Position numbers and translations under genes: made by a program. From the NCBI GenBank assembly GCA_015689685.1, contig WVSL01000015.1:33883-97882 (forward strand): DNA of 64,000 bases, in the 5' to 3' direction. Each line of letters starts with the position of its first letter. The first letter of the stretch is position 1. This DNA comes from Rhodobacterales bacterium HKCCE2091. GTDB lineage: Bacteria > Pseudomonadota > Alphaproteobacteria > Rhodobacterales > Rhodobacteraceae. A model generated the notes under the pieces. It did no database searches. It saw only the letters and a program-made list of their open reading frames with translations, and had not been told where the DNA came from. Shown here in pieces: positions 25,040 through 34,843 of the stretch.

Positions 25040-25696
25040 ATGAATTCGACCCTGCTTCCGCTGCTGGTTCTCGCCGGAATCGCGATCTTCCTGATCCTCC
25101 GGCTGCGCAGCGTTCTCGGGACTCGGGAAGGGTTCGAGAAGCCCCCGGCGCAAAGCATGGGGCGCCCCGACACCCGGCGCGACTTCGACGTGATCGAGGG
25201 CGGGCCGGATCGCGACATCACCGACCATGTCGAGGACGGCAGCGACGCCGCCAAGGCGCTCGCGGGGATGAAGATGGCCGAGCCCGGGTTCTCCGTGTCG
25301 GAATTCCTGTCCGGCGCGCGCGGCGCATACGAAATGATCCTGATGGCCTTCGAACGCGGCGACATCTCCGCGGTGCGGACGTTCCTCGCGCCCGAGGTTC
25401 TGGAAACCTTCGAGACGGTCATCGCGGAGCGCGAGGCGAAGGGTCTGCGCATCGACGCGAACTTCGTCGGCGTGCGCGAACTGGCGCTGGCCGGCGCGGA
25501 ATTCGACCGCGACACCTCGGAGGCCGAGATCACCGTCCGGTTCGTCGGCGAACTGACCTCGGTGGTACGCGACAGCGACGGGGCCATCGTGGAAGGCGAC
25601 CCCAACGAGGTGAAGCGTCAGCGCGAGGTCTGGACCTTCGGCCGCACGATGGGCGCGGACGATCCCAACTGGGTGCTCGTCGCCACCGACGGATGA
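25040..25696 (+). CDS. Tim44/TimA-type membrane-anchored protein
   Basis: The 218-residue protein has one N-terminal membrane helix (LLPLLVLAGIAIFLILRL), a charged linker, and a Tim44-like domain of about 130 residues (FSVSEFLSGARGAYEMILMAFERGD ... EVWTFGRTM split across the domain). In bacteria such proteins sit at the inner membrane; a role in protein assembly or export is suggested by the relation to mitochondrial Tim44 but is not established. ATG 25040 has an AAGGA site 7 bases upstream. Divergent from fxsA, beside secB. Confidence 0.85.
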   Translation: MNSTLLPLLVLAGIAIFLILRLRSVLGTREGFEKPPAQSMGRPDTRRDFDVIEGGPDRDITDHVEDGSDAAKALAGMKMAEPGFSVSEFLSGARGAYEMILMAFERGDISAVRTFLAPEVLETFETVIAEREAKGLRIDANFVGVRELALAGAEFDRDTSEAEITVRFVGELTSVVRDSDGAIVEGDPNEVKRQREVWTFGRTMGADDPNWVLVATDG

Positions 25697-25699
25697 CCG

Positions 25700-26743
25700 A
25701 TGCGCGGCTGGCTCGTTGCCTGCGCGCTTGCGCTGACCGCGCCCGCCGAGGCGCAGACCTTGCCCCTTGACCTGCCGCCGGACCTGCCGGTTCGCCTGCT
25801 CGACTTCACCGACCTCGAAGGGTGGGCGGACGACGATCACGCCGCCGCGCTGACCGCCTTCCTGCAAACCTGCATCGACCTGCGCGACCCGGAATGGCAG
25901 TCGCTCTGCGGTGTCGCGCAGACCCAGGGGGCGGAGGGCGCCCGCGCCTTCTTCGAACTGTTCTTCCGGCCAGTCCTTGTCGGCGGCGACCGGCCCGCGC
26001 TGTTCACCGGTTATTTCGAACCCGAACTCGACGGATCGCGCACGCGGACGGGGCGGTATCGCTACCCGATCTACCGCCAGCCGCCGGAGTTGACCGGGCT
26101 CTGGCACACGCGGGCGGAGATCGAGGAACAGGGGTTGCTGGAGGGCAGGGGGCTAGAGATCGCGTGGGCCGACGACCCGGTCGAGGTGTTCTTCCTGCAT
26201 ATCCAGGGGTCCGGGCGGATCCGGCTGACCGACGGAACGACGATCCGGGTGGGCTACGGCAACCGCAACGGCCACGAATACCGGTCGGTCGGGCAGGAAC
26301 TCGTCCGGCGCGGCATCTACCAGCCGCACCAGGTGTCGGCGCAGGTGATCCAGTCCTGGGTCCGCAGGCATCCGGCAGAGGGCTTGGAACTGCTGCGGCA
26401 CAACCCGTCCTACGTCTTTTTCCGTGTCGTCGACGTGGACCCGGCGGCGGGGCCGCTCGGCGCGATGAACCGGTCGATCACGACGCTTCGCACCATCGCG
26501 GTCGACCCGGATTTCACCCCGCTCGGCGCGCCGGTCTGGATCGACAAGGAAGGCGAGGCGCCGCTGCACCGGCTGATGATCGCGCAGGATACCGGGTCGG
26601 CGATCCAGGGGCCGCAGCGGGCGGACGTGTTCTACGGCACCGGCGAGGATGCCGGGCGCGCCGCGGGCGCGGTGCGGGATCGCGGCCGGATGGTGGTGCT
26701 TCTGCCGATCGAACAGGCGCTCGCGCTAGTGCCCGAGGCCTGA
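25700..26743 (+). CDS. mltA: Membrane-bound lytic murein transglycosylase A
   Basis: Cleaves peptidoglycan glycan strands with 1,6-anhydro ends. The 347 residues begin with a signal sequence ending APAEAQ. No lipobox Cys is evident, so it may be periplasmic rather than lipid-anchored. The MltA barrel contains LFTGYFEPEL (about 107-116), and the C-terminal 3D domain has MIAQDTGSAIQGPQRAD with the catalytic Asp. It starts 3 bases after the Tim44-like gene and overlaps the Smr gene by 1 base. Confidence 0.94.
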   Translation: MRGWLVACALALTAPAEAQTLPLDLPPDLPVRLLDFTDLEGWADDDHAAALTAFLQTCIDLRDPEWQSLCGVAQTQGAEGARAFFELFFRPVLVGGDRPALFTGYFEPELDGSRTRTGRYRYPIYRQPPELTGLWHTRAEIEEQGLLEGRGLEIAWADDPVEVFFLHIQGSGRIRLTDGTTIRVGYGNRNGHEYRSVGQELVRRGIYQPHQVSAQVIQSWVRRHPAEGLELLRHNPSYVFFRVVDVDPAAGPLGAMNRSITTLRTIAVDPDFTPLGAPVWIDKEGEAPLHRLMIAQDTGSAIQGPQRADVFYGTGEDAGRAAGAVRDRGRMVVLLPIEQALALVPEA

Positions 26744-27351
26744 TGGCGAGGCGGCGCAAGCGACTATCGGACGAGGACCGCGCGGTCTGGGAACGGGTCG
26801 CGAAAACCACCCGGCCGATGGAGCGGGACCGCCCGGCAGTGGTCGCGCGCGAGACCCCGGATCCGCCCGAGCCATCGCGGCCGCGCGAGGCTGCCCCCGG
26901 CAATCCCGGAATCGACCCGTTCCGGATCGGTGAGGCCGCCGGGCCGAAAGGGCAGGGGCATCACCTCGCCCCGTCGGTGGTGGAGCGGATCGACAACGCG
27001 CCGGTAAAGATGCACCGGGGCACGCACCGCAGGATGGTGAAGGGCAAGATGCGGCCCGATGCGCGCATCGACCTTCACGGCATGACACTCGCCCGCGCGC
27101 ACCCGCTCCTGATCCGGTTCGTGCTGGACGCGCACGCGCGCGGGGACCGCCTGTTGCTGGTCATCACCGGAAAGGGACGCGACGCGGAGGATGACGGCCC
27201 GATCCCCGTGCGCCGCGGCGTCCTGCGACACCAGGTGCCCGGCTGGCTGACCGCGCCGCCGCTCGGCTCGGTCGTGCTCGACATCCGTACCGCGCATCGC
27301 AGCCAGGGCGGGGAAGGGGCCTACTACGTCTACCTGAAGCGGGCCAAATGA
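26743..27351 (+). CDS. Smr/MutS2-type domain protein
   Basis: A 202-residue cytoplasmic protein with a basic, proline-rich and probably disordered N-terminal half. The C-terminal Smr domain (about 105-200) carries IDLHGMTLARAHPLL and the HxGxG-like LLVITGKGRDAEDDGPIPVRR stretch, ending in GGEGAYYVYLKR. Smr domains are often nucleases acting on nicked DNA or on mRNA of stalled ribosomes; which applies here is unknown. It is the last gene of the Tim44-like/mltA/smr set and converges on hslU. Confidence 0.88.
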   Translation: MARRRKRLSDEDRAVWERVAKTTRPMERDRPAVVARETPDPPEPSRPREAAPGNPGIDPFRIGEAAGPKGQGHHLAPSVVERIDNAPVKMHRGTHRRMVKGKMRPDARIDLHGMTLARAHPLLIRFVLDAHARGDRLLLVITGKGRDAEDDGPIPVRRGVLRHQVPGWLTAPPLGSVVLDIRTAHRSQGGEGAYYVYLKRAK

Positions 27352-27358
27352 CCCGCCG

Positions 27359-28672
27359 CTACAGGACGTAACGCCCGAGATCCATGTTGCGGGACAGCTC
27401 GCCCAGGTTCGCCTCGACGAAATCGGCGTCCACCGTCACCGACTGCCCGGACTTGTCCGGCGCGGTGAAGCTGAGTTCCTCGAACACCCGCTCGATCACG
27501 GTGTAGAGCCGCCTCGCGCCAATGTTCTCTACCGATCCGTTGACCTCCGCGGCGATCCGGGCAAGCGCCGCGATCCCGTCCTCGGTGAAGCTGACCTCGA
27601 CACCCTCCGTCGCCATCAGCGCGGTGTACTGCCGCGTCAGCGCGTTGTCGGTCTCGGTCAGGATACGGACGAAGTCCTCTTCCGTCAGGGCGCGCAGTTC
27701 CACCCGGATCGGCAACCGGCCCTGGAGTTCCGGCAGCAGGTCCGACGGCTTCGCGATGTGGAATGCGCCCGACGCGATGAACAGGATATGGTCGGTCTTC
27801 ACCGGCCCGTGCTTGGTGGAAACGGTCGTGCCCTCGATCAGCGGCAGCAGGTCGCGCTGCACGCCTTCGCGGCTGACATCGGCACCACGGGTTTCCGACC
27901 GCGCGGCGACCTTGTCGATCTCGTCGATGAAGACGATGCCGTTCTGTTCGACCGCCTTCAGCGCCTCTTTCGTGACGATTTCCGTGTCGAGCAGCTTGTC
28001 GGCTTCTTCCTGTAGAAGAACATCGTAGCTCGCGGCGACGGTCATCTTCTTCCGAACCTGCCGGCCGCCGAAGGCCTTGCCGAAGATGTCGCCGATGTTC
28101 ATGGCCCCGCCGCCCATCATCGGCCCCGCGCCGCCGGGCATTTCGAGCCCCTGGAACGGGTTCGACGTGTCGGTGACGTTGAGCTCGATCACGGTGTCGT
28201 CGAGTTCGCCCGAGCGCAGCTTCTTGCGGAACATCTCGCGCGTCTGGTCGCGCGCGTTTTCGCCCGCCAGCGCCGCGATCACCCGGTCCTCGGCGGCGTC
28301 GTGGGCCTTGGCCTTCACGTCCTCGCGCATCTGCTCGCGGATCATGATCTGCGCGGAATCCACGAGATCGCGGATGATTTGCTCCACGTCGCGGCCGACA
28401 TAGCCGACCTCGGTGAACTTGGTCGCCTCGACCTTCAGGAACGGCGCCCTGGCCAGCTTCGCGAGCCGCCGCGAGATCTCCGTCTTGCCGACGCCGGTCG
28501 GGCCGATCATTAGGATGTTCTTCGGGTAGACCTCGTCGCGCAGGTCCTCGCCAAGCTGCTTGCGCCGCCAGCGGTTCCTCAGCGCCACGGCCACCGCGCG
28601 CTTGGCGTCCTTCTGGCCGATGATGAAACGGTCGAGCTCCGAGACGATTTCTCGGGGGGTCAGGTCGGTCAT
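27359..28672 (-). CDS. hslU: HslU ATPase subunit of the HslVU protease
   Basis: AAA+ unfoldase that feeds substrates to the HslV peptidase. The 437 residues have Walker [10 protein letters not shown] (about 57-65), an inserted I domain, Walker [10 protein letters not shown], and a C-terminal DLGRYVL tail that in the family docks into HslV. The ATG at 28672 overlaps the stop of the upstream membrane-protein gene by 4 bases, and hslV is the gene before that. Confidence 0.97.
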   Translation of the reverse strand: MTDLTPREIVSELDRFIIGQKDAKRAVAVALRNRWRRKQLGEDLRDEVYPKNILMIGPTGVGKTEISRRLAKLARAPFLKVEATKFTEVGYVGRDVEQIIRDLVDSAQIMIREQMREDVKAKAHDAAEDRVIAALAGENARDQTREMFRKKLRSGELDDTVIELNVTDTSNPFQGLEMPGGAGPMMGGGAMNIGDIFGKAFGGRQVRKKMTVAASYDVLLQEEADKLLDTEIVTKEALKAVEQNGIVFIDEIDKVAARSETRGADVSREGVQRDLLPLIEGTTVSTKHGPVKTDHILFIASGAFHIAKPSDLLPELQGRLPIRVELRALTEEDFVRILTETDNALTRQYTALMATEGVEVSFTEDGIAALARIAAEVNGSVENIGARRLYTVIERVFEELSFTAPDKSGQSVTVDADFVEANLGELSRNMDLGRYVL

Positions 28673-29742
28673 GAAGTCTCCGTCGTCAGGGCCCAGGGCG
28701 GAAGCCGCCGCTTGCCCGGGAAGTCTGGCAGGAGATCCATCAGCCAGCGCCGAAGAACCTCCCATTTCGCGCCGAGCAGGACCAGCCCGAGCCCGAGCGC
28801 GAGGATGGCGAGAAAGCCGTTGCCTTCCAGCACCGTGAACACGACCGCCACGATGTAGCCGACGCCGGACACGAGGAAGGACCGGCGGTCGATCACCACG
28901 GCCACCACGGCGAGAAGCGCGACGAACAGCACGATGATCGCCTGCGCCGTCAGCGACCCGGTTTCGAACAGGGTCAGCGCGACGGTGTTCACGATCGCGG
29001 GGGCGGCGATGACATGAAGCCAGAACCCCGCGCGCGAGCGGAGCGACACCCGGTGCGGATCGCCCATGTCGAACCACATCGCCACGGCGAAACCGATCAG
29101 GCCGAGGATCACGGTGATGATCGCGAAGGGCCCGCCCGCGGACAGGAGGAAGAAGTCGCGCGGATCGTCGGGCAGGGTGCCGTCGAGTGTCACGATGCCG
29201 AAGGTGGTCATGAACACCCCGAGCGCGATCAGCGCCATCGCGAACGGCACCCGGAAACAGAGGTAGTATCCCACCAGCGCGAGCGTGGTCAGCGCGGCGG
29301 CGACGGTGAAGAACTGCGGCGCCGTCGCGTCGAAGGTCCACCCGATGCCCAGCCCGATCTGCCAGATACTGAGCGCGAACATGATCACCAGCGCGATGGA
29401 CGGCGCGACCATCCGGCGGGTCACGGTGAAGTAGCGCGCGAGCAACGCGACCGCGACCGCACCGACGAACCCGAACACGATGGTGCCGATGTAACCAGCG
29501 TCGGACGTGATCAGCCCGATCCCGGTCAGCCCGGTATAGCCGGCGTAGAGGATCACGAGGCCGACGACGATGAAGATCTCGTTGAAGCCGCGGAACAGTT
29601 CGAACGGTTCGTCGAGGCCCGACAGGTGCGCCCGCGCGCCGCGCCGGTCGTCGGACAGGGTCACGATGGAGGCCGCCTGGGCCTCCGAGATCATGCCCGC
29701 CGCGACGGCGGCGCGGATATCGTCGCGCGTGATCTCGGTCAT
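28669..29742 (-). CDS. Multi-pass membrane protein encoded between hslV and hslU
   Basis: Family not recognised with certainty. The 357 residues start with a soluble helical segment (about 1-45: [20 protein letters not shown] resembles the N-termini of DUF2157-like proteins). About ten hydrophobic helices follow (first near 56-76) and a short polar C-terminus. It overlaps hslV by 4 bases (ATGA) and hslU by 4, so the three are translationally coupled on one transcript. A role in membrane-linked HslVU function is possible but unproven. Base use matches the neighbours, so there is no sign of recent insertion. Confidence 0.85.
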   Translation of the reverse strand: MTEITRDDIRAAVAAGMISEAQAASIVTLSDDRRGARAHLSGLDEPFELFRGFNEIFIVVGLVILYAGYTGLTGIGLITSDAGYIGTIVFGFVGAVAVALLARYFTVTRRMVAPSIALVIMFALSIWQIGLGIGWTFDATAPQFFTVAAALTTLALVGYYLCFRVPFAMALIALGVFMTTFGIVTLDGTLPDDPRDFFLLSAGGPFAIITVILGLIGFAVAMWFDMGDPHRVSLRSRAGFWLHVIAAPAIVNTVALTLFETGSLTAQAIIVLFVALLAVVAVVIDRRSFLVSGVGYIVAVVFTVLEGNGFLAILALGLGLVLLGAKWEVLRRWLMDLLPDFPGKRRLPPWALTTETS

Positions 29743-30284
29743 CCGGAGATTTTTTCGACGGTGAGGTTGCCGTTCGTGTAGACGCAGATATCCGCCGCGA
29801 TCCCCATCGCCTTGCGCGCGATGGTCTCGGCGTCCTCCGGCCCGTCGATCATCGCGCGGGCGGCGGCGAGCGCGTAGTTCCCGCCCGACCCGATGGCGGC
29901 GATGCCGTGTTCCGGTTCCAGCACGTCGCCCGCGCCGGTGATGACATAAAGTTCCGACCCGTCGGTGACAATCAGCATCGCCTCGAGCTTTTGGAGGTAC
30001 TTGTCGGTGCGCCAGTCCTTCGCCAGCTCCACGGCGGCGCGCTGAAGCTGGCCGGGCGTGGCCTCCAGCTTCTTCTCAAGCCGTTCCAGGAGGGTGAAGG
30101 CGTCGGCGGTGGACCCGGCGAAACCGCAGACGACCTCGTGCCCGCCCGGCTTCAGCCGCCGGACCTTGCGCGCGGTTCCCTTGATGACGGTCTGGCCGAG
30201 GCTGACCTGACCGTCACCCGCCACCACGACCTCGCCGCCCTTCGCGACCCCGATGATCGTCGTGCCGTGCCACGTTTCGCCCAT
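29739..30284 (-). CDS. hslV: HslV peptidase subunit of the HslVU protease
   Basis: Threonine peptidase of the proteasome-like HslVU complex. The 181-residue protein begins with a short propeptide before [10 protein letters not shown]; the exposed Thr (about residue 8) is the catalytic nucleophile. It contains [15 protein letters not shown] and [14 protein letters not shown], both typical. The ATG at 30284 follows a GAGG site. First gene of the hslV-membrane protein-hslU unit, behind an RpoH-like promoter. Confidence 0.97.
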   Translation of the reverse strand: MGETWHGTTIIGVAKGGEVVVAGDGQVSLGQTVIKGTARKVRRLKPGGHEVVCGFAGSTADAFTLLERLEKKLEATPGQLQRAAVELAKDWRTDKYLQKLEAMLIVTDGSELYVITGAGDVLEPEHGIAAIGSGGNYALAAARAMIDGPEDAETIARKAMGIAADICVYTNGNLTVEKISG

Positions 30285-30314
30285 GTCCGCCTCGCTTCCC
30301 TTGCCAGTCCGGCC

Positions 30315-30344
30315 TATATGGACCCCTGTTCCCCGACCGGCAAG
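30315..30344 (-). promoter_or_regulatory. Possible RpoH promoter for hslV
   Basis: On the minus strand, CTTG (30344-30341) lies 18 bases from TCCATATA (30322-30315). This is the same spacing as the dnaK heat-shock promoter and shares its ATAT -10 core. It would start transcription about 20-25 bases before the hslV ATG. hslVU is a known heat-shock operon. Confidence 0.5.
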
Positions 30345-30458
30345 GCGGGGTGCCCCTGCGGCAAAGCTGCGCGACGGCTCCACGAAGGTTGCGCGATTTT
30401 CCGCGAGGAGATGAGACTGGTGCCAGCCATCGGCACCGCCGAAGCGAGAGACCGAGAC

Positions 30459-32375
30459 ATGACGCGACCCGCCACCCCCGTCCTCGACCGGATCGAGACC
30501 CCCGCCGACATCCGGCGGCTGTCCGACGGCGATCTTACGCGGCTCGCCCATGAATTGCGGGCCGAGACGATCTCGGCGGTGTCGGAGACCGGCGGGCACC
30601 TCGGGTCCTCGCTCGGCGTGGTGGAACTGACCGTCGCGATCCATGCCGTGTTCAATACGCCCTACGACAAGCTGGTGTGGGACGTGGGCCACCAGTGCTA
30701 CCCGCACAAGATCGTCACCGGCCGGCGCGACCGGATCAGGACGCTGCGCAAGAAGGACGGGCTTAGCGGATTCACCAAGCGCGCCGAAAGCCCGTATGAC
30801 CCGTTCGGCGCGGCGCATTCCTCGACCTCGATCTCGGCCGCGCTCGGCTTCACTATCGCGCGTGACCTGGGCGAGCCGACGGGCGACGCCATCGCCGTCA
30901 TCGGGGACGGCGCGATTTCCGCCGGCATGGCCTACGAGGCGCTGAACAACGCGGGCGCCGAGGGCCGGCGGCTCTTCGTGATCCTGAACGACAACGAGAT
31001 GTCGATTGCCCCGCCGGTCGGCGCGATGTCGAAATACCTGTCGCGGCTGGCCGATACCCCGCTCGGCACCCTGCGCGACATCGCCGAGGACTTCGCCGCC
31101 CACCTGCCGGAGCCGTTCCGCCACGGGGCCGAGCGCGCGCGCCAGCTGATGACCGGAACGATCGGGCAGGCGACGCTGTTCGAGGCACTCGGCTTCGACT
31201 ACATCGGCCCGATCGACGGGCACGATCTGGGCCAGATCCTGCCCGTGCTCAGGGCCGCCAAGGCGCGGGCAACCGGCCCGGTCCTGATCCACGCGGTCAC
31301 CGTGAAGGGCAAGGGCTACGGCCCCGCCGAAAAATCCGACGACTGCTACCACGGGGTCTCGCCCTTCGATGTCGAGACCGGCGAACAGCGCAAGTCGAAG
31401 CCGAACGCGCCGACCTACACCAAGGTCTTCGGGCAGACCCTGTCCCGCATGGCCGACACCGACCCGAAGATCGTCGCCGTGACCGCCGCGATGCCGGACG
31501 GGACCGGCGTCGACATCGTGGCCGGGGCGCATCCGGCGCGGGCCTTCGATGTCGGCATCGCGGAACAGCACGCCGTGACCTTCGCCGCCGGGATGGCGGC
31601 GGGCGGTCTGAGGCCGTTCTGCGCGATCTATTCCAGCTTCCTGCAACGCGGTTACGACCAGATCGTCCACGACGTCGCGCTCCAGAACCTGCCGGTCCGT
31701 TTCTGCATCGACCGCGCCGGGCTGGTCGGGGCCGACGGCGCGACCCATGCCGGGTCGTTCGACATCTCGTACCTGTCGGCGCTCCCGAACATGACCGTGA
31801 TGGCCGCGGCGGACGAGGCCGAGCTGGTCCACATGCTCGCCACGATGGCCGCGCATGACAGCGGGCCGAGCGCGGTACGGTATCCGCGCGGCGAAGGGGT
31901 CGGGGTGGACCTGCCGGAAACCGGCGAGGTTCTTCCGATCGGGAAGGGCAGGGTGCTTCGAGAAGGGTCCGCAGTCGCGATCCTGTCCTTCGGCGCGCAT
32001 CTAGCGGAGGTCCAGAAGGCGGCGGAGGACCTGGAAGAGCGGGGCGTGTCCGTCACCGTGGCCGACGCCCGCTTCGCCAAGCCGCTCGACACCGCGCTGA
32101 TCGACGATCTCGCCGCCGGTCACCGCGCGCTTCTGACCGTGGAACAGGGCAGCGTGCTTGGCTTCGGGGGCATGGTCCTGCATCACCTCGCCGCCAGCGG
32201 GCGGCTCGACCGCGGGCTGGCGGTTCGGACGCTGACCCTGCCGGACCGGTTCATCGACCAGGCCAGCCCGGCAGAGATGTACGAGGACGCAGGCCTGACC
32301 GCTGCCGACATCGCCCGCGCCGCACTGTCGGCGCTCGGTGTCGGAACGGCGGAATTCGGACGGGGCCGCGCCTGA
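30459..32375 (+). CDS. dxs: 1-deoxy-D-xylulose-5-phosphate synthase
   Basis: First enzyme of the MEP isoprenoid pathway, joining pyruvate and glyceraldehyde 3-phosphate with thiamine diphosphate. The 638 residues carry the ThDP motif [18 protein letters not shown] (about 149-166) ending in [14 protein letters not shown], and the C-terminal transketolase domain with [13 protein letters not shown] 30459 gives standard family length; the frame is open far upstream, antisense to hslV, without protein-like sequence. Divergent from hslV, convergent with idi, another isoprenoid gene. Confidence 0.97.
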   Translation: MTRPATPVLDRIETPADIRRLSDGDLTRLAHELRAETISAVSETGGHLGSSLGVVELTVAIHAVFNTPYDKLVWDVGHQCYPHKIVTGRRDRIRTLRKKDGLSGFTKRAESPYDPFGAAHSSTSISAALGFTIARDLGEPTGDAIAVIGDGAISAGMAYEALNNAGAEGRRLFVILNDNEMSIAPPVGAMSKYLSRLADTPLGTLRDIAEDFAAHLPEPFRHGAERARQLMTGTIGQATLFEALGFDYIGPIDGHDLGQILPVLRAAKARATGPVLIHAVTVKGKGYGPAEKSDDCYHGVSPFDVETGEQRKSKPNAPTYTKVFGQTLSRMADTDPKIVAVTAAMPDGTGVDIVAGAHPARAFDVGIAEQHAVTFAAGMAAGGLRPFCAIYSSFLQRGYDQIVHDVALQNLPVRFCIDRAGLVGADGATHAGSFDISYLSALPNMTVMAAADEAELVHMLATMAAHDSGPSAVRYPRGEGVGVDLPETGEVLPIGKGRVLREGSAVAILSFGAHLAEVQKAAEDLEERGVSVTVADARFAKPLDTALIDDLAAGHRALLTVEQGSVLGFGGMVLHHLAASGRLDRGLAVRTLTLPDRFIDQASPAEMYEDAGLTAADIARAALSALGVGTAEFGRGRA

Positions 32376-32385
32376 CGCGCCGGGC

Positions 32386-32913
32386 TCAGGCCCGGACCGA
32401 CCCGAAGATCGACGCGGCGTGATCGCGCAGGTAGATCGACAGCCAGGGCGTGAAGTCGTGCGGGTTCGCCATGACCTCGGCCGCGAGCGTCGGCAGCGGC
32501 CGCCAGATCGTGTCCATCACCTCGGCCGGGTTCGGCTCCGGTTCCCGGCCCTTCGGCAGTTCGCCCACGAAGATGTCGACCACCTCGTGTTCGATCATCC
32601 CGTTCCCGACCTCGGCGCGGTATTCGACCTGGTCGCGCCGGGACAGCGGGATGTCCGAAAGGCCCAGTTCCTCAGCCAGCCGCCGTGCGGCGCAGGCCGC
32701 GGGATCCTCGCCCCAGTGCGGATGGGTGCAGCAGGTGTTCGCCCAGAGCCCGCCGGAATGGTATTTCATCAGCGCGCGGCGCTGCAGCAGCACCTCGGAT
32801 CCGCGCAGGAGGAAGATCGAAACGGCGGGGTGGCGCAGACCGCGCCTGTGCGCCTCCAGCTTGTCGACCGGGCGCAGGGTGCCGTCGATCCAGGCGGCGA
32901 TCTCGATGGACAT
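32386..32913 (-). CDS. idi: Isopentenyl-diphosphate delta-isomerase, type I
   Basis: Interconverts IPP and DMAPP. The 175-residue protein is a Nudix-fold enzyme with the catalytic Cys in WANTCCTHPHWGED (about 59-72), the Nudix box region AARRLAEELGL and the EHEVVDIF metal/active-site stretch. It sits tail to tail with dxs, 10 bases between stops. In photosynthetic Rhodobacter an idi of this type is found with carotenoid genes; no photosynthesis genes are seen here. Confidence 0.95.
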   Translation of the reverse strand: MSIEIAAWIDGTLRPVDKLEAHRRGLRHPAVSIFLLRGSEVLLQRRALMKYHSGGLWANTCCTHPHWGEDPAACAARRLAEELGLSDIPLSRRDQVEYRAEVGNGMIEHEVVDIFVGELPKGREPEPNPAEVMDTIWRPLPTLAAEVMANPHDFTPWLSIYLRDHAASIFGSVRA

Positions 32914-33088
32914 CCGGACCTCCTCCTACCGTATCCCGGCCCCGATATGGTCGCATCGCGGCGGATTGGCCAGAGTAGCCGCGCGAATTGTCGCTCTGTT
33001 ACGACCATGTTCCGTATGGACTCGCCTCGGGCCGAACGACGAATATGTTAACGGACCCAGACCCACGTTTCTCGCAGGGAGTTTCCAC

Positions 33089-33514
33089 ATGCGTTCCATT
33101 TTGCTCGCCGCGGCGACCCTGGCCCTCGCGCCCGCCGCCTGGGCCCAGGATGCCGCCAACGGCGAAACCGTCTTCGGCCGAGTCTGCGCCGCATGCCACG
33201 TCGTCGCCGATGCCGACGGCAACCTGCTGGCCGGCCGCGGACGTCCGAACCAGACCGCCCCGAACCTCTACGGCGTCGTCGGGCGTGCGGCGGGCGCGGT
33301 CGAGGATTACCCGCGCTACTCGGATTCGATGATCGCCGCGGGTGAGGCCGGACTGACCTGGGACGAGGAGCACTTCGTCGCCTATTCGCAGGACCCGACC
33401 GGCTTCCTGCGCGAATACCTCGACGACCCGGGCGCGCGCGGCTCGATGGCGCAACGCGCACGGTCGCCCGAGGACGCGGCCGACATCTTCGCCTATCTCA
33501 GCTCGCTGCAGTAA
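33089..33514 (+). CDS. Class I c-type cytochrome, cytochrome c2-like
   Basis: Periplasmic electron carrier of 141 residues. A signal peptide (cleavage after AAWA or AWAQ) is followed by a haem motif CAACH (about 35-39), GPNLYG-like APNLYGVVGR, and PTGFLREYL. The C-terminal helix EDAADIFAYLSSL ends the fold. The axial Met is probably the one in RGSMAQRA, where close relatives have KM-x-F. ATG 33089 has a GGGAG site. Likely partner is an oxidase or reductase encoded elsewhere. A strong hairpin follows. Confidence 0.88.
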   Translation: MRSILLAAATLALAPAAWAQDAANGETVFGRVCAACHVVADADGNLLAGRGRPNQTAPNLYGVVGRAAGAVEDYPRYSDSMIAAGEAGLTWDEEHFVAYSQDPTGFLREYLDDPGARGSMAQRARSPEDAADIFAYLSSLQ

Positions 33515-33534
33515 CGCGAAGACCGCGGCACGAA

Positions 33535-33560
33535 ACGGGCGGCCCCTCGGGGCCGCCCGT
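33535..33560. terminator. Bidirectional terminator after the c-type cytochrome
   Basis: ACGGGCGGCCCC (33535-33546) pairs with GGGGCCGCCCGT (33549-33560). The element lies between convergent genes (cytochrome on plus, hydrolase on minus) and has short A/T runs on both sides. Confidence 0.75.
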
Positions 33561-33575
33561 CGTCGTTTCAGGCGG

Positions 33576-34193
33576 TCATTCCGCGGCTTCGGTCGCCCGT
33601 GCCGCGGCCCATTGATCGATCACCCGATCGGAGGTCAGAAGCTGCGCCTCCGTGTCCGTGGCATAGTAGGTGCGGTAGTATTCCAGCCCGGATTCGTGCG
33701 CCTCCGGCGTGAAGGCCTGGAGCGCGTCGGTGATCCACACCAGGCCGTAGCCTTTCTGGAACGCATCGCCCGAAGTGTGCCGGCAGCAGCAGTCGGTGTG
33801 CAGGCCGGTGATGTAGAGCGTTTCGATCCCGCGCGCCTTCAGCGCGTCTTCGAAGGCGGGATCCTGGAACCCCGAGTAGGTCCGCTTCGGCAGCACGAGG
33901 TCACCGTCCTGCGGCGCGAGTTCGGGCAGGATCTCAGCCCATTTCGTGCCCTTCATGGAATGCGGCGGCCATTTCTTCAGCTCCACGTCCTCGGGCGTGT
34001 GCTCGTCGGTGGAATAGACCACTGTCACGCCGGCCGCGCGGGCGGCGTCGAGCAGGCGGGCCAGAACCGGCACGATTTCGGCGGCGGCTTTGCGGTATTC
34101 CGGACCGCCGGCATTGGCGATGAACCCGCCCTCCTCGACGAAGTCGCGGGCCATGTCGACCAGCACGATGGCGCTTTTCCTGGGATCGGTCAT
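33576..34193 (-). CDS. Isochorismatase-family cysteine hydrolase
   Basis: A 205-residue soluble hydrolase of the nicotinamidase/isochorismatase fold. The catalytic triad is visible: Asp in VLVDMARDF (about 13-16), Lys in VLPKRTYSGF (about 102), and Cys in the unusual run HTDCCCRHT (about 131-139). Family members hydrolyse amides such as nicotinamide, N-carbamoyl compounds or ureidoacrylate; the substrate cannot be set by eye. It stands alone between the terminator and tspO. Confidence 0.85.
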   Translation of the reverse strand: MTDPRKSAIVLVDMARDFVEEGGFIANAGGPEYRKAAAEIVPVLARLLDAARAAGVTVVYSTDEHTPEDVELKKWPPHSMKGTKWAEILPELAPQDGDLVLPKRTYSGFQDPAFEDALKARGIETLYITGLHTDCCCRHTSGDAFQKGYGLVWITDALQAFTPEAHESGLEYYRTYYATDTEAQLLTSDRVIDQWAAARATEAAE

Positions 34194-34338
34194 TGGGATC
34201 GGTCCTCCTCGGGACTGTCTCTTGGGGTATGCATGTGGGAAGGCCCCGGCGCGATGTTAGGGGGAAAACCGGGGGCTTGAACCCCGAATGCGGCCGTTCG
34301 CCCCTCGACCGGACGGAAATCGGGCCTAGCTGCCGGGA

Positions 34339-34791
34339 ATGGACTGGTTCGCCCTTCTGCCCTTCCTCGCCGCCTGCGCCGCCGCCGCCGCGACCGGAAC
34401 GCTGTTCCGACCGGGCGCGTGGTACGAGGCGCTGGCCAAACCGGCCTGGGTGCCGCCGAACAAGGCGTTCCCGGTGGTCTGGACGGTGATCTACCTGCTG
34501 ATCGCGGCCGCCGCGGCCCGCGTGGCACCGGACCCCGATGCCGGCCGGGCGCTGGCGTTCTGGTCCATGCAGATCGCGCTCAACACATTGTGGACACCGG
34601 TCTTTTTCGGCCTGCACCGGATGCGGGCGGGACTGGTCATCATCTGCCTGCTGTGGATCGCCGTCGCGGCGACGATGATCGCGTTCTTCCGGGTCGACCT
34701 GCTGGCGGGGCTTTTCTTCGTGCCCTACCTGGCGTGGGTCAGCGTGGCGGCGGCGATGAACGCGGCGCTGATCCGGATGAACCCGGCATGA
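34339..34791 (+). CDS. tspO: TspO/MBR tryptophan-rich sensory protein
   Basis: Five-helix membrane protein that binds porphyrins. In Rhodobacter it modulates pigment gene expression in response to oxygen. The 150 residues contain WYEALAKPAWVPPNKAFPVVWTVIYLLI split over helix 1-2, a WSMQIALNTLWTPVFFG motif and a C-terminal PYLAWVSVAAAMNAALI helix, all diagnostic. Start ATG 34339. It converges on infB across a shared terminator. Confidence 0.93.
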   Translation: MDWFALLPFLAACAAAAATGTLFRPGAWYEALAKPAWVPPNKAFPVVWTVIYLLIAAAAARVAPDPDAGRALAFWSMQIALNTLWTPVFFGLHRMRAGLVIICLLWIAVAATMIAFFRVDLLAGLFFVPYLAWVSVAAAMNAALIRMNPA

Positions 34792-34794
34792 AAA

Positions 34795-34820
34795 AAGGGG
34801 CGCCGCAACGGGCGCCCCTT
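34795..34820. terminator. Rho-independent terminator for infB (and tspO)
   Basis: AAGGGGCGCC (34795-34804) pairs with GGCGCCCCTT (34811-34820) around a 6-base loop. On the minus strand it is followed by a run of T (TTTTTT), making it a classic terminator for the rimP-nusA-ylxR-infB operon. It may also stop tspO transcripts. Confidence 0.85.
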
Positions 34821-34843
34821 CGTGTTCGTCAGTCGATGACCGG

